The notes under the pieces: generated by a model
What the model saw: only the letters and a program-made list of their open reading frames with translations
Databases searched by the model: none
What the model was told of the DNA's origin: nothing
From: Pseudarthrobacter sp. GA104
Lineage (GTDB): Bacteria; Actinomycetota; Actinomycetes; Actinomycetales; Micrococcaceae
Direction: 5' to 3'
DNA: 64,000 bases
Assembly: GCF_009741265.1 (NCBI RefSeq)
Contig: NZ_WOWL01000001.1
Coordinates: 4,092,001 to 4,156,000 of the forward strand
Program-made: the position numbers and the translations under genes
In this document: positions 17,824-25,040 of the stretch, piece after piece
How the letters are laid out: each line of letters starts with the position of its first letter
Position numbering within the stretch: the first letter of the stretch is position 1

Positions 17824-17837
17824 GGGCCTTAGGACTC
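17824..17837 (-). promoter_or_regulatory. DevR-type box, GyrI-like/flavodoxin operon
   Basis: GAGTCCTAAGGCCC on the minus strand; CACGCT follows after 23 bp and the ATG 6 bases later. Confidence 0.7.
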
Positions 17838-17862
17838 TAAAAGGTGTCCGGGCCGCCCGGCC

Positions 17863-18234
17863 TCAGCCGGCAGCCCCATAGGCTTCGCGCATCCAATGCT
17901 CCACTTCGGCGTCAAGCTGGCTACTCTCCAGCAGCTCAAGGTGGTGCATCCAGATTCCGGGGGACGGGTGCACGATTTGCTTGAACCGCGGCGATGGCAA
18001 CTCGTAGGGGAGCGCAAGGGACAGGACAACGGGAACCGAAGATTTCACATAGGTCCCAGGGCGCCAAAGAAACGCGAAGCCGTGCCGGCGGCGGAACGAA
18101 ACCTGGCTCTTGGAAACCCGGACCTCCATCGGTCCGAGCGCGGATGCCATGCGTTCCGCCGCCCGGTAGATGCCGTAGGCCGTGGCGGAACCTTCAAAAA
18201 AACGGTCAAGCGTCCGGGGTTCGCCGCCCTCCAC
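17863..18234 (-). CDS. DUF5655 domain protein
   Basis: 123 residues containing the DUF5655 core: a strand-rich segment around VSFRRRHGFAFLW and the PSPGIWMHHLEL block. Function is unknown; the fold is often found near stress or transport genes. The gene starts 15 bases after the PNPOx-like gene and is probably co-transcribed from the box at 18756. A separate box downstream (17824) serves the next operon. Confidence 0.82.
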   Translation of the reverse strand: MEGGEPRTLDRFFEGSATAYGIYRAAERMASALGPMEVRVSKSQVSFRRRHGFAFLWRPGTYVKSSVPVVLSLALPYELPSPRFKQIVHPSPGIWMHHLELLESSQLDAEVEHWMREAYGAAG

Positions 18235-18249
18235 GGGAACGGGCGGGGT

Positions 18250-18720
18250 CTATTCGAATCCTGCGCGGGTGGCCTCGTCCAGCGGGGTGCGCCAGGTACC
18301 GGAGGCGGACAGGGTGAACCTCCTGCCCGTCACAGACTGGGGAACAATCCGGATGAGGTGGTCCTTGCCTACACCCTGCCAGGGAAAGAGCCCCCGTCGC
18401 GTCTCGTTCAGTGCCGGCCCCGCGGCATCGTCCTGGACCGCCCTGCCCTTGACTACAACGCTCCAGGCCAGGCCAAACTCGGCGCTGACGCTGTCCGCTT
18501 CCAAGGCAACCAGCGGGTTGGCTTCAATGGCCTGCAGCTTGGTTCCACTCCCTGTCCGGAAAACAAGGCCCTGGCCGTCAACCTTGAAGCCCACCGGGAA
18601 CACATCAGGCTGGCCGTCCACGACGACGCCAAGACGTCCCACGCTGGTGTGTTCCAGTAGTTTCCAGCACTCGTCGGAGTCAAGGATCTCAGCTTCTGGC
18701 ACCATGTTCTTGTCGGTCAT
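18250..18720 (-). CDS. PNPOx-like flavin-fold protein (1 of 3)
   Basis: 156 residues of the split-barrel pyridoxamine 5'-phosphate oxidase-like family. It shares with the genes at 19409 and 36766 a core pattern: CWKLL near the start, the strand FPVGFKVD, RTGSGTKL, ALEAD, AWSVVVKG and LFPWQ...TGRRF. Family members bind FMN, F420 or haem; the cofactor here is unknown. ATG 18720 has no Shine-Dalgarno, but TAGGAT lies 6 bases upstream and the box 35 bases upstream, predicting a leaderless mRNA. Confidence 0.9.
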   Translation of the reverse strand: MTDKNMVPEAEILDSDECWKLLEHTSVGRLGVVVDGQPDVFPVGFKVDGQGLVFRTGSGTKLQAIEANPLVALEADSVSAEFGLAWSVVVKGRAVQDDAAGPALNETRRGLFPWQGVGKDHLIRIVPQSVTGRRFTLSASGTWRTPLDEATRAGFE

Positions 18721-18755
18721 GTCCAGATCCTACGGCGCCGGCCACAGCCCTGAAA

Positions 18756-18769
18756 GGGCCCAAAGACCT
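18756..18769 (-). promoter_or_regulatory. DevR-type box, PNPOx-like gene 1
   Basis: AGGTCTTTGGGCCC on the minus strand, then TAGGAT after 23 bp and the ATG 6 bases further on. Confidence 0.75.
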
Positions 18770-18786
18770 TTGACCTGTCCGCGAGT

Positions 18787-19251
18787 TCAGGCTTCCCTGT
18801 GGCTGCCCTGGTCCTGCAGGCGCGAGAGAAGCGTTTCAGCCCACGCAGCTGCGCGGTCAACCTCCCCTTTGCGAAGAGGGCCTTCGCTGCCCTTGACATG
18901 GAAGGCCATGGGGCCGGCGACAATGCTTGCGCCGGCGTCCTTGAGTGCCCGGCTGATTTTCCCGGCCGCATCCCCGTGGATGAAGAGCTTGAGCCTGGTG
19001 TCGAACGCGGCGGCCCGGACCCCTGACAGTCCACGGGCCGCAAGATCGGCGAGCGCCTGGGTGATTTTGGGCGTCGGGCGCCAGCCATTGATGGGACTGC
19101 CGACCACAAGGAGATCGCCGGACTGGACTGAACCGGGATCGAAACGGTCCACGGGGAAAGCAGCGGCCATGCTGCCCAGGCCCGCCGCCAGGGCTTCGGC
19201 GATGGTCCTGGTGTTGCCGTAGGCGGAGTCATAGACGACGAATGCCTTCAT
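18787..19251 (-). CDS. Flavodoxin family protein
   Basis: 154 residues from ATG 19251, chosen over an ATG 18 bases upstream because AAAGGG sits at workable distance and the beta-strand starts directly. The FMN loop DSAYGNTRTIAE (residues 8-19), the VVGSPINGWRPT loop and a C-terminal FHVKGSEGPL segment match menaquinone-dependent protoporphyrinogen-oxidase-like flavodoxins. It is divergent from PNPOx-like gene 2; each has its own box in the 157-base gap. Confidence 0.9.
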   Translation of the reverse strand: MKAFVVYDSAYGNTRTIAEALAAGLGSMAAAFPVDRFDPGSVQSGDLLVVGSPINGWRPTPKITQALADLAARGLSGVRAAAFDTRLKLFIHGDAAGKISRALKDAGASIVAGPMAFHVKGSEGPLRKGEVDRAAAWAETLLSRLQDQGSHREA

Positions 19252-19328
19252 GGTCCTGGTCCCTTTCATGGACGGGCGGAAGCCGGGGTTCCCCTTTCAA
19301 GAATGCGCGCCGCCGGGCCTGGGCGGCA

Positions 19329-19342
19329 GGGGCGAAGGTCAT
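19329..19342 (-). promoter_or_regulatory. DevR-type box for the flavodoxin gene
   Basis: ATGACCTTCGCCCC on the minus strand, with CATTCT 23 bp downstream. It predicts a leader of about 42 bases containing the ribosome site. Confidence 0.65.
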
Positions 19343-19358
19343 ACGGGAGGCGGGCTCC

Positions 19359-19372
19359 GGGCCTAAATGCCC
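19359..19372 (+). promoter_or_regulatory. DevR-type box, PNPOx-like gene 2
   Basis: GGGCCTAAATGCCC, then TACGTT after 23 bp and the ATG 7 bases later; no Shine-Dalgarno. Confidence 0.7.
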
Positions 19373-19408
19373 TAGCGGCGGCCGAGGGGTGGCAGTACGT
19401 TCAGCTGT

Positions 19409-19891
19409 ATGCTCAACAACTCACCGGAACGGGACGCCTCAGCGGCAGTGGAGGTCCTTGGCGCCAGTGCCTGCTGGGATCTCCTGCGGACAGTATCGGT
19501 TGGCCACCTCGCCGTCCTGGTTGACGGCCATCCGGAAATCTTCCCCGTGAACTACAAGGTGGACCATGAGTCGGTGGTCTTCCGCACCGGAGAAGGAACG
19601 AAACTTCACGCGGCCGCCGGGCCCGCCGCCGTCGCCCTGGAAGCCGACGGCACCGACCAGGGAACGCGAACCGCGTGGAGCGTCGAGGTGAAGGGCCATG
19701 CGGTTGTCCTTGAACCTTCCCCGGACCTGATGACCGGCGTCGGGCTCACCCTTTTTCCGTGGCAGGCGGGGCACAAGGACTACTTCGTGCGGATAACTCC
19801 GACGGCGGTGACCGGCCGGCGCTTCAAGATCACTTCGCCGCTGACCTGGTGGAGCCACCTGGATGACCCGGCGCGGGCAGGTTTTGCCTGA
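19409..19891 (+). CDS. PNPOx-like flavin-fold protein (2 of 3)
   Basis: 160 residues and a close paralogue of the 18250 gene, with LVDGHPEIFPVNYKVD, RTGEGTKLH, ALEADG, AWSVEVKGHAV and LFPWQAGHKDYFVRI in the same order. Its last 29 bases overlap the start of a P-type ATPase gene, so the two are likely translationally coupled. No Shine-Dalgarno precedes ATG 19409; the promoter layout predicts a leaderless transcript. Cofactor unknown (FMN, F420 or haem possible). Confidence 0.9.
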   Translation: MLNNSPERDASAAVEVLGASACWDLLRTVSVGHLAVLVDGHPEIFPVNYKVDHESVVFRTGEGTKLHAAAGPAAVALEADGTDQGTRTAWSVEVKGHAVVLEPSPDLMTGVGLTLFPWQAGHKDYFVRITPTAVTGRRFKITSPLTWWSHLDDPARAGFA

Positions 19892-21842
19892 GGGTCGGCC
19901 GGCCGGTCCGCCCGGCACGTCCCTGGGGCCGCTGCAGGCGGCGAACCCCGAGCAGCCCCGCACGTCCCTGGCGGGCAGGGGCATCGCGTTTGTCCGGCTG
20001 TACCCGCTGGTGGCATTGACATGCCTGATGCTCGCGGTGACGGGACTGTTGCTGCAGTCCGGCCTGGGGCAGCCGGCCCGGCTCGGCGCGTCCGCCTATG
20101 CCGCCGTCGTCGGCGTGACCCGTGCCGTGTCAATGTTCCGTTCCCTGCGCCAGGGCCGTTGGGGGATCGACGTCCTGGCACTCATGGCCATTGGCAGCAC
20201 GGTGTGGGTTGGTGAGTACCTTGCTGCCTTGGTGGTCATCCTCATGCTTTCCGGCGGGGAAGCACTTGAAACCTTTGCCCAGGGACGCGCAGCACGGGAG
20301 CTGAGGGCGCTCCTGGACAGGGCTCCGCGGTTCGCGCACCGGGAAGCCCCCGGATCAGTCCTGGAGGACACCCCGGTTGGCGGGGTGCTGCCGGGGGACG
20401 TGCTGGTAGTGCGTCCCTCCGAGCTCGTACCAGTGGACGGGGAGCTCCTCTCGGACGCTGCCAGCATGGATGAATCCTCGCTGACGGGCGAAAGCCTCCC
20501 GGTTGAGCGGGTCCGGGGCGACCTCCTGCTCAGCGGCTCCGTCAACGGCGAGACGGCCATCAGAATGCGGGCCGCCGCGACCGCGGACGATTCACAATAC
20601 AGCCGCATCATCGCCCTGGTGGAGGAGGCGGCGTCCAGCCGCGCCCCGGTGGTCCGCCTGGCGGACCGCTACGCCGTTCCGTTTACCGCGCTCGCGGTCC
20701 TCATGGCTGCAACCGCGTGGCTTCTTTCAGGGGATCCCGTGCGGATCGCCCAGGTCCTGGTGGTGGCAACTCCGTGCCCGCTCCTGATCGCCGCGCCGGT
20801 GGCCTTCCTGGCCGGCACCAGCCAGGCCGCCCACAAGGGCATCATCATCAAGAACAGCGGAACCCTCGAGCAGCTGGCCAAGGCCAGGACCGCGGTGTTC
20901 GACAAGACAGGAACGCTGACCTCCGGGCGGCCGGTCCTGGATACCGTGCAGGCAGCACCGGGAGGGGAGGGAAGCGGATCGATGAACCCTGCGCGGATCC
21001 TGCAGCTTGCCGCCTCCGCAGAGCAATACTCCTCGCACGTCCTGGCAGCCTCCGTCATTGAAGCTGCCGCCCTGCGCGACCTTGAACTCCTGCCGGTAAC
21101 CCGGGCCACGGAACATGCCACCCAGGGGGTGGAGGCGGTATGCGGCGGGGACACGGTGGTGGTGGGCAAGGCGGGCCTGGTCCGCAGCTCAGCACGGGGT
21201 TTCCGGGAAGCCGCCCTGCGCAGCGGGCAGCTGGCGGTCTACGTGGCCGTGAACGGCACGTACGCAGGCGCCCTCATCATGAAGGACCCGCTGCGCGCCG
21301 ACGCAGGGCAGACGCTTGCCCGGCTGCACCGCCTGGGAATCCGGCACACCATGCTGCTGACCGGTGATGCCCGGGGGACCGCGGCGCACATTGCCGAAGA
21401 AGCAGGCATCCGGCACGTGCAGGCGGACTGCCTTCCCGAGGACAAGGTCAACGCGGTGGCCGGCGTGCGGGAGCGACCGGTGCTGATGGTGGGCGACGGC
21501 GTCAATGACGCCCCTGTGCTCGCCGCGGCGGACGTCGGGATAGCCATGGGGGCCAAGGGCGCCACAGCCGCGAGTGAGTCGGCAGACGTGGTGATCATGC
21601 TCGACGACCTGTCCAAAGTCGCCGTTGCAGTCGAAATCGGGAAACGCACCGTCGCTGTGGCCCTGGTGAGTATCTGGACAGGAATAGGCCTCAGCATCGG
21701 GCTCATGGCTGTTGCCATGACCGGGTACATCCCGGCCGTCACGGGGGCACTCCTCCAGGAACTCGTGGACCTGGCCACAATCTTGAACGGGTTGAGGGCG
21801 CTGCACGGACCCAGGCCGAAAAAGCCCGTGGGCCGAGGCTGA
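19863..21842 (+). CDS. P1B-type metal-transporting ATPase with TPC motif
   Basis: 659 residues. The transport-site motif in the sixth membrane segment is ATPCPLL (TPC rather than CPC or SPC), a feature reported for the P1B-5 group that handles Fe/Ni/Co. There is no N-terminal metal-binding domain. The actuator motif is TGES (in SLTGESLPV). Phosphorylation occurs at Asp347 in DKTGT, and the hinge is GDGVNDAP. P1B-5 pumps often end in a hemerythrin domain; this one does not, though a free hemerythrin gene lies at 40639. It overlaps the preceding PNPOx-like gene by 29 bases. Metal specificity cannot be fixed by sequence alone. Confidence 0.88.
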   Translation: MTRRGQVLPEGRPAGPPGTSLGPLQAANPEQPRTSLAGRGIAFVRLYPLVALTCLMLAVTGLLLQSGLGQPARLGASAYAAVVGVTRAVSMFRSLRQGRWGIDVLALMAIGSTVWVGEYLAALVVILMLSGGEALETFAQGRAARELRALLDRAPRFAHREAPGSVLEDTPVGGVLPGDVLVVRPSELVPVDGELLSDAASMDESSLTGESLPVERVRGDLLLSGSVNGETAIRMRAAATADDSQYSRIIALVEEAASSRAPVVRLADRYAVPFTALAVLMAATAWLLSGDPVRIAQVLVVATPCPLLIAAPVAFLAGTSQAAHKGIIIKNSGTLEQLAKARTAVFDKTGTLTSGRPVLDTVQAAPGGEGSGSMNPARILQLAASAEQYSSHVLAASVIEAAALRDLELLPVTRATEHATQGVEAVCGGDTVVVGKAGLVRSSARGFREAALRSGQLAVYVAVNGTYAGALIMKDPLRADAGQTLARLHRLGIRHTMLLTGDARGTAAHIAEEAGIRHVQADCLPEDKVNAVAGVRERPVLMVGDGVNDAPVLAAADVGIAMGAKGATAASESADVVIMLDDLSKVAVAVEIGKRTVAVALVSIWTGIGLSIGLMAVAMTGYIPAVTGALLQELVDLATILNGLRALHGPRPKKPVGRG

Positions 21843-21859
21843 AACGGCAGGGGGCCGGC

Positions 21860-21873
21860 ATGACCTTCGGCCC
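21860..21873 (+). promoter_or_regulatory. DevR-type box, USP/ATPase pair
   Basis: ATGACCTTCGGCCC, then GAATGT after 23 bp; the ATG at 21910 follows 7 bases later. Confidence 0.72.
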
Positions 21874-21909
21874 TTCCCACGGCCGCCGCCAGTAGGGAAT
21901 GTGGTGGAT

Positions 21910-22371
21910 ATGAAAGCAGAAACAGTGTCCAAGCCCGTCATTGTGGGTGTCGACGGGTCAGAATTCTCATCGGCAGCCCTGAGGTACGCGGGCACCCTCG
22001 CGGCCCGCCTTGGCGCCCGGCTGGAGGTCATCACCTGCATCGGCATGCCGGACTACCTGGTGCTGCCCCACCTTGAAGGCGCCGACCGCCAATTTACCGC
22101 GAGGCTTGAGGACGCGGCCCGCCGGTTGGTGGACGAAGCCCTGGGGAGGGCATTCTCCGGCGACCGGCCCGAAGATGTCGGGGTAACGGTGAAGTTCGGG
22201 CCGCCGGGCAAGGTCCTCGTGGAGGAAAGCCGGCGGGCACAGCTTCTGGTAGTCGGGCGGCACGGTGAGGGAGGGTTCCTCGGAACCAGCATGGGCTCCG
22301 TCAGCAAGGCGTGCGCCGCACGGTCCGTGTGCCCGGTGCTCCTGGTGGGCCAGGAGGCGGACGTCGTGTGA
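21910..22371 (+). CDS. Single-domain universal stress protein
   Basis: 153 residues from ATG 21910 (GTG codons at 21901 and 21904 are alternatives). The ATG is favoured because it stands in the same place relative to the regulatory box as five other genes here. The UspA fold has VGVDGSEFS at the start and VGRHGEGGFLGTSMGSVS as the ATP-loop. Its stop codon overlaps the ATG of the following cation ATPase by one base, indicating translational coupling. Confidence 0.92.
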   Translation: MKAETVSKPVIVGVDGSEFSSAALRYAGTLAARLGARLEVITCIGMPDYLVLPHLEGADRQFTARLEDAARRLVDEALGRAFSGDRPEDVGVTVKFGPPGKVLVEESRRAQLLVVGRHGEGGFLGTSMGSVSKACAARSVCPVLLVGQEADVV

Positions 22372-25040
22372 TGACCGCGGCTGGCCTGACCTCGGTCCAG
22401 GCCGCGGATCTCCTGAAGCAGGCAGGCCCCAACCTCCTTCCGGCCGAGAAACCGGTGCCCCAGTGGCGGAAACTCTGGGGGGAGCTGACGCACTTCTTCG
22501 CCCTCATGCTGTGGTGCGCGGCGGGCCTTGCCTTCCTCGCGGACATGCCGCAACTGGGCGTGGCGATTATCGTCGTCGTCCTTGTCAACGGCGTCTTTGC
22601 CCACATCCAGCAGGAACGCGCCCAGCACGCGGCGGCGAAACTGCGGGGACTGCTGCCCGCTGACGTACTGGTGCGGCGGGACGGGCGCGTCCGGAAAGTC
22701 CATGCCAGTGAACTGGTGATCAACGACGTCGTGCTGCTGGCCGCCGGAGACCGCATCCCCGCCGACGTCGTGCTGGTCACCGCTGCGTCCTGCACCGTGG
22801 ACGAATCCATGCTGACCGGGGAGAGCGAACCGGTGCCGAAAGCCGGCGGCGATCCTGCCTGGGGCGGGACGTTCCTGGTCAACGGCAACGCGGAGGCCGC
22901 CGTTTCGGCCACGGGCGCCAGGACCCGGCTGGCCGGGATCGCGCTCCTGACCAGCGGAGCCGTTTCCCCACCCACTCCGCTGTCCTTGGAACTGCGCCGG
23001 ATCGTCCGCGTGGTGGCATCCGTTGCCCTGGCAATTGCCGCCGTCTTTTTCCTGGTGTCCCTGCTGGTGGGCATCCAGTGGCGGGATTCCTTCCTCTTCG
23101 CCATCGGCGTCGCCGTTGCCCTTGTTCCCGAGGGCCTGCTGCCCACGGTGACGCTGTCGCTCGCGATGGGCGCCCAGCGCATGGCTGCCCGCAATGCGCT
23201 GGTCCGCAACCTTGAGGCGGTGGAGACCCTTGGGTCCACCACGTTCATCTGTACGGACAAGACGGGCACACTGACCCAGAACAGGATGAACGCCGTCGAG
23301 GTCTTCACCTCCCAAGGAGAGGTACACATTGCCGGTGACGGGTACAACCCGGAAGGGACAGTCCTGGGGGAGGGAAAGGACAAAGCCGCCGAAACTGCGC
23401 TCGCGGCCCTTGCCGCCTCACAAGGCCGCGCCGAACTGCACGAAGGACAGTGGCGGGCCTCCGGCGACCCAATGGAAGCGGCCATCGACGTGCTGGCACG
23501 GCGGCTGACAGGGGCAGCAGGCGACGGCAGGGTGCCTTCGCGCAGGCTCCCCTTCGATCCCGTACGACGGCGGGAATCGGCGATCGTTGGACAGGACCTG
23601 TTCTGCAAGGGCGCCCCGGAGGCGGTTCTTCCGCTCTGCGGCGCCGTGCCCGAACCGGTCGGGGAACAAGTCCATCTGATGGCCTCCCGGGGGCTGCGTG
23701 TCATCGCCGTGGCGCGGCGGAAGCTGGAGGGCGCGCCGGCGCTCTGGGAGTCCCGCCCCGCCGAGGACATCGAACGCGGCCTCGAGCTGCTGGGCCTGAT
23801 CGGGCTTCATGATCCGCCCCGGCCGGACGTGGGCGAGGTCATCCGGACCGCCCGTAATGCCGGTCTCAAACTCGCCATGATCACCGGTGACCATCCGGGT
23901 ACTGCTGCGGCCATCGCGCGTGAGATCGGGTTGATGGGGGTTCCCGAACGGGTGCTGGAAGGCACGGAGCTCCCGGACGACGAGCAGTTGCTCGGCGCGC
24001 TCCTGGACCGCGACGGAGTGGTGGTGAGCAGGGTTTCCCCGGAGCAGAAGCTGCGGGTTGCCAGGGCGCTGCAGTCCCGGGGACACGTGGTGGCCATGAC
24101 CGGAGACGGTGTAAACGACGGCCCGGCCCTGCGCGAAGCGGACATCGGGGTGGCCATGGGCTTAAGCGGCACCGATGTCGCACGCGAAGCGGCCGACCTG
24201 GTCCTCCTCGATGACCACTTCGGAACCATCGTGGCCGCCATCGAACAGGGCAGGGCCACCTACGCCAACATCCACAGGTTCCTTACCTACCACCTCACGG
24301 ACAACGTGGCGGAGCTGACCCCGTTTGTTATCTGGGCGCTCTCCGGCGGGCAGTTTCCGCTGGCCCTCGGCGTCCTGCAGATCCTTGCCCTGGACATCGG
24401 AACCGACCTGCTGCCGGCTCTGGCCCTGGGCGCTGAGCAGCCGGGCAAACGCGTGCTTGCGCGGCCCCCGGAACGGCGGCACCTGATGGACCGGAAGCTG
24501 ATGGTGCGCGTCTTCTGCGTGCTTGGCCCCGTGGAGGCCGTCATCGAAATGGCCGCATTTTCCGCGGTGCTCTTCGGCGGTGGCTGGGACCGCGGCGAGA
24601 CGCCGGAGCCCGGGCTGCTGATGGCCGCCTCAGGTGCCGCTTTCACAGCGGTGGTGCTGGGTCAGCTGGCCAACGCCTTCGCCTGCCGGAGTGCAACCGT
24701 TCCGCCCTGGCGGCTGGGCTGGGGCACGAACAGGCTCCTGGCATGGGCGATCCTGGCTGAGCTGGGTGTGCTCGCGGCTTGCCTGTTTATTCCCCAGCTC
24801 GCCGCCGTCCTGGGGCAGGCCCCCCGGCGCCTGCCGGACTCCTCGTGGCATTGTCGGCAGTGCCGGCCGTCCTGGCTGCGGACTGGGCCTACAAGCGCAT
24901 CAGGGGCCGCTCCAACCACGCATGACCGGCAGCCGCCCCTGGTGCGGGGCCCGGCAAGGGGCGCGTTCCGGGGGCGGGCCGTGCTCGGGACCAAAGACTC
25001 TGCCCGGCGTCTTCCGCCACGGCCCAGAATCAAGGCATGA
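22371..25040 (+). CDS. P2-type cation ATPase with apparent C-terminal frameshift
   Basis: 889 residues as read. The core is intact: TGES actuator (in MLTGESEPV), Asp296 in DKTGTL, GDGVND hinge, and the fourth-helix site LVPEGLLPTVTLSLAMG followed by NLEAVETLGSTTF, unusually close to the Na+/K+-ATPase group. From about residue 817 the sequence turns into Cys/Trp/Arg-rich text with no homology-like character. Adding one C to the C6 run at 24820-24825 restores a hydrophobic last helix (GLLVALSAVPAVLAADW) and a stop at 24925. The present frame instead runs over the next promoter and into the PEP synthase start. Either a real mutation or a sequencing error. Confidence 0.85.
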   Translation: MTAAGLTSVQAADLLKQAGPNLLPAEKPVPQWRKLWGELTHFFALMLWCAAGLAFLADMPQLGVAIIVVVLVNGVFAHIQQERAQHAAAKLRGLLPADVLVRRDGRVRKVHASELVINDVVLLAAGDRIPADVVLVTAASCTVDESMLTGESEPVPKAGGDPAWGGTFLVNGNAEAAVSATGARTRLAGIALLTSGAVSPPTPLSLELRRIVRVVASVALAIAAVFFLVSLLVGIQWRDSFLFAIGVAVALVPEGLLPTVTLSLAMGAQRMAARNALVRNLEAVETLGSTTFICTDKTGTLTQNRMNAVEVFTSQGEVHIAGDGYNPEGTVLGEGKDKAAETALAALAASQGRAELHEGQWRASGDPMEAAIDVLARRLTGAAGDGRVPSRRLPFDPVRRRESAIVGQDLFCKGAPEAVLPLCGAVPEPVGEQVHLMASRGLRVIAVARRKLEGAPALWESRPAEDIERGLELLGLIGLHDPPRPDVGEVIRTARNAGLKLAMITGDHPGTAAAIAREIGLMGVPERVLEGTELPDDEQLLGALLDRDGVVVSRVSPEQKLRVARALQSRGHVVAMTGDGVNDGPALREADIGVAMGLSGTDVAREAADLVLLDDHFGTIVAAIEQGRATYANIHRFLTYHLTDNVAELTPFVIWALSGGQFPLALGVLQILALDIGTDLLPALALGAEQPGKRVLARPPERRHLMDRKLMVRVFCVLGPVEAVIEMAAFSAVLFGGGWDRGETPEPGLLMAASGAAFTAVVLGQLANAFACRSATVPPWRLGWGTNRLLAWAILAELGVLAACLFIPQLAAVLGQAPRRLPDSSWHCRQCRPSWLRTGPTSASGAAPTTHDRQPPLVRGPARGAFRGRAVLGTKDSARRLPPRPRIKA
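24987..25000 (+). promoter_or_regulatory. DevR-type box, PEP synthase operon
   Basis: GGGACCAAAGACTC, then CAGAAT after 24 bp and the ATG at 25037 6 bases later. Confidence 0.78.
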
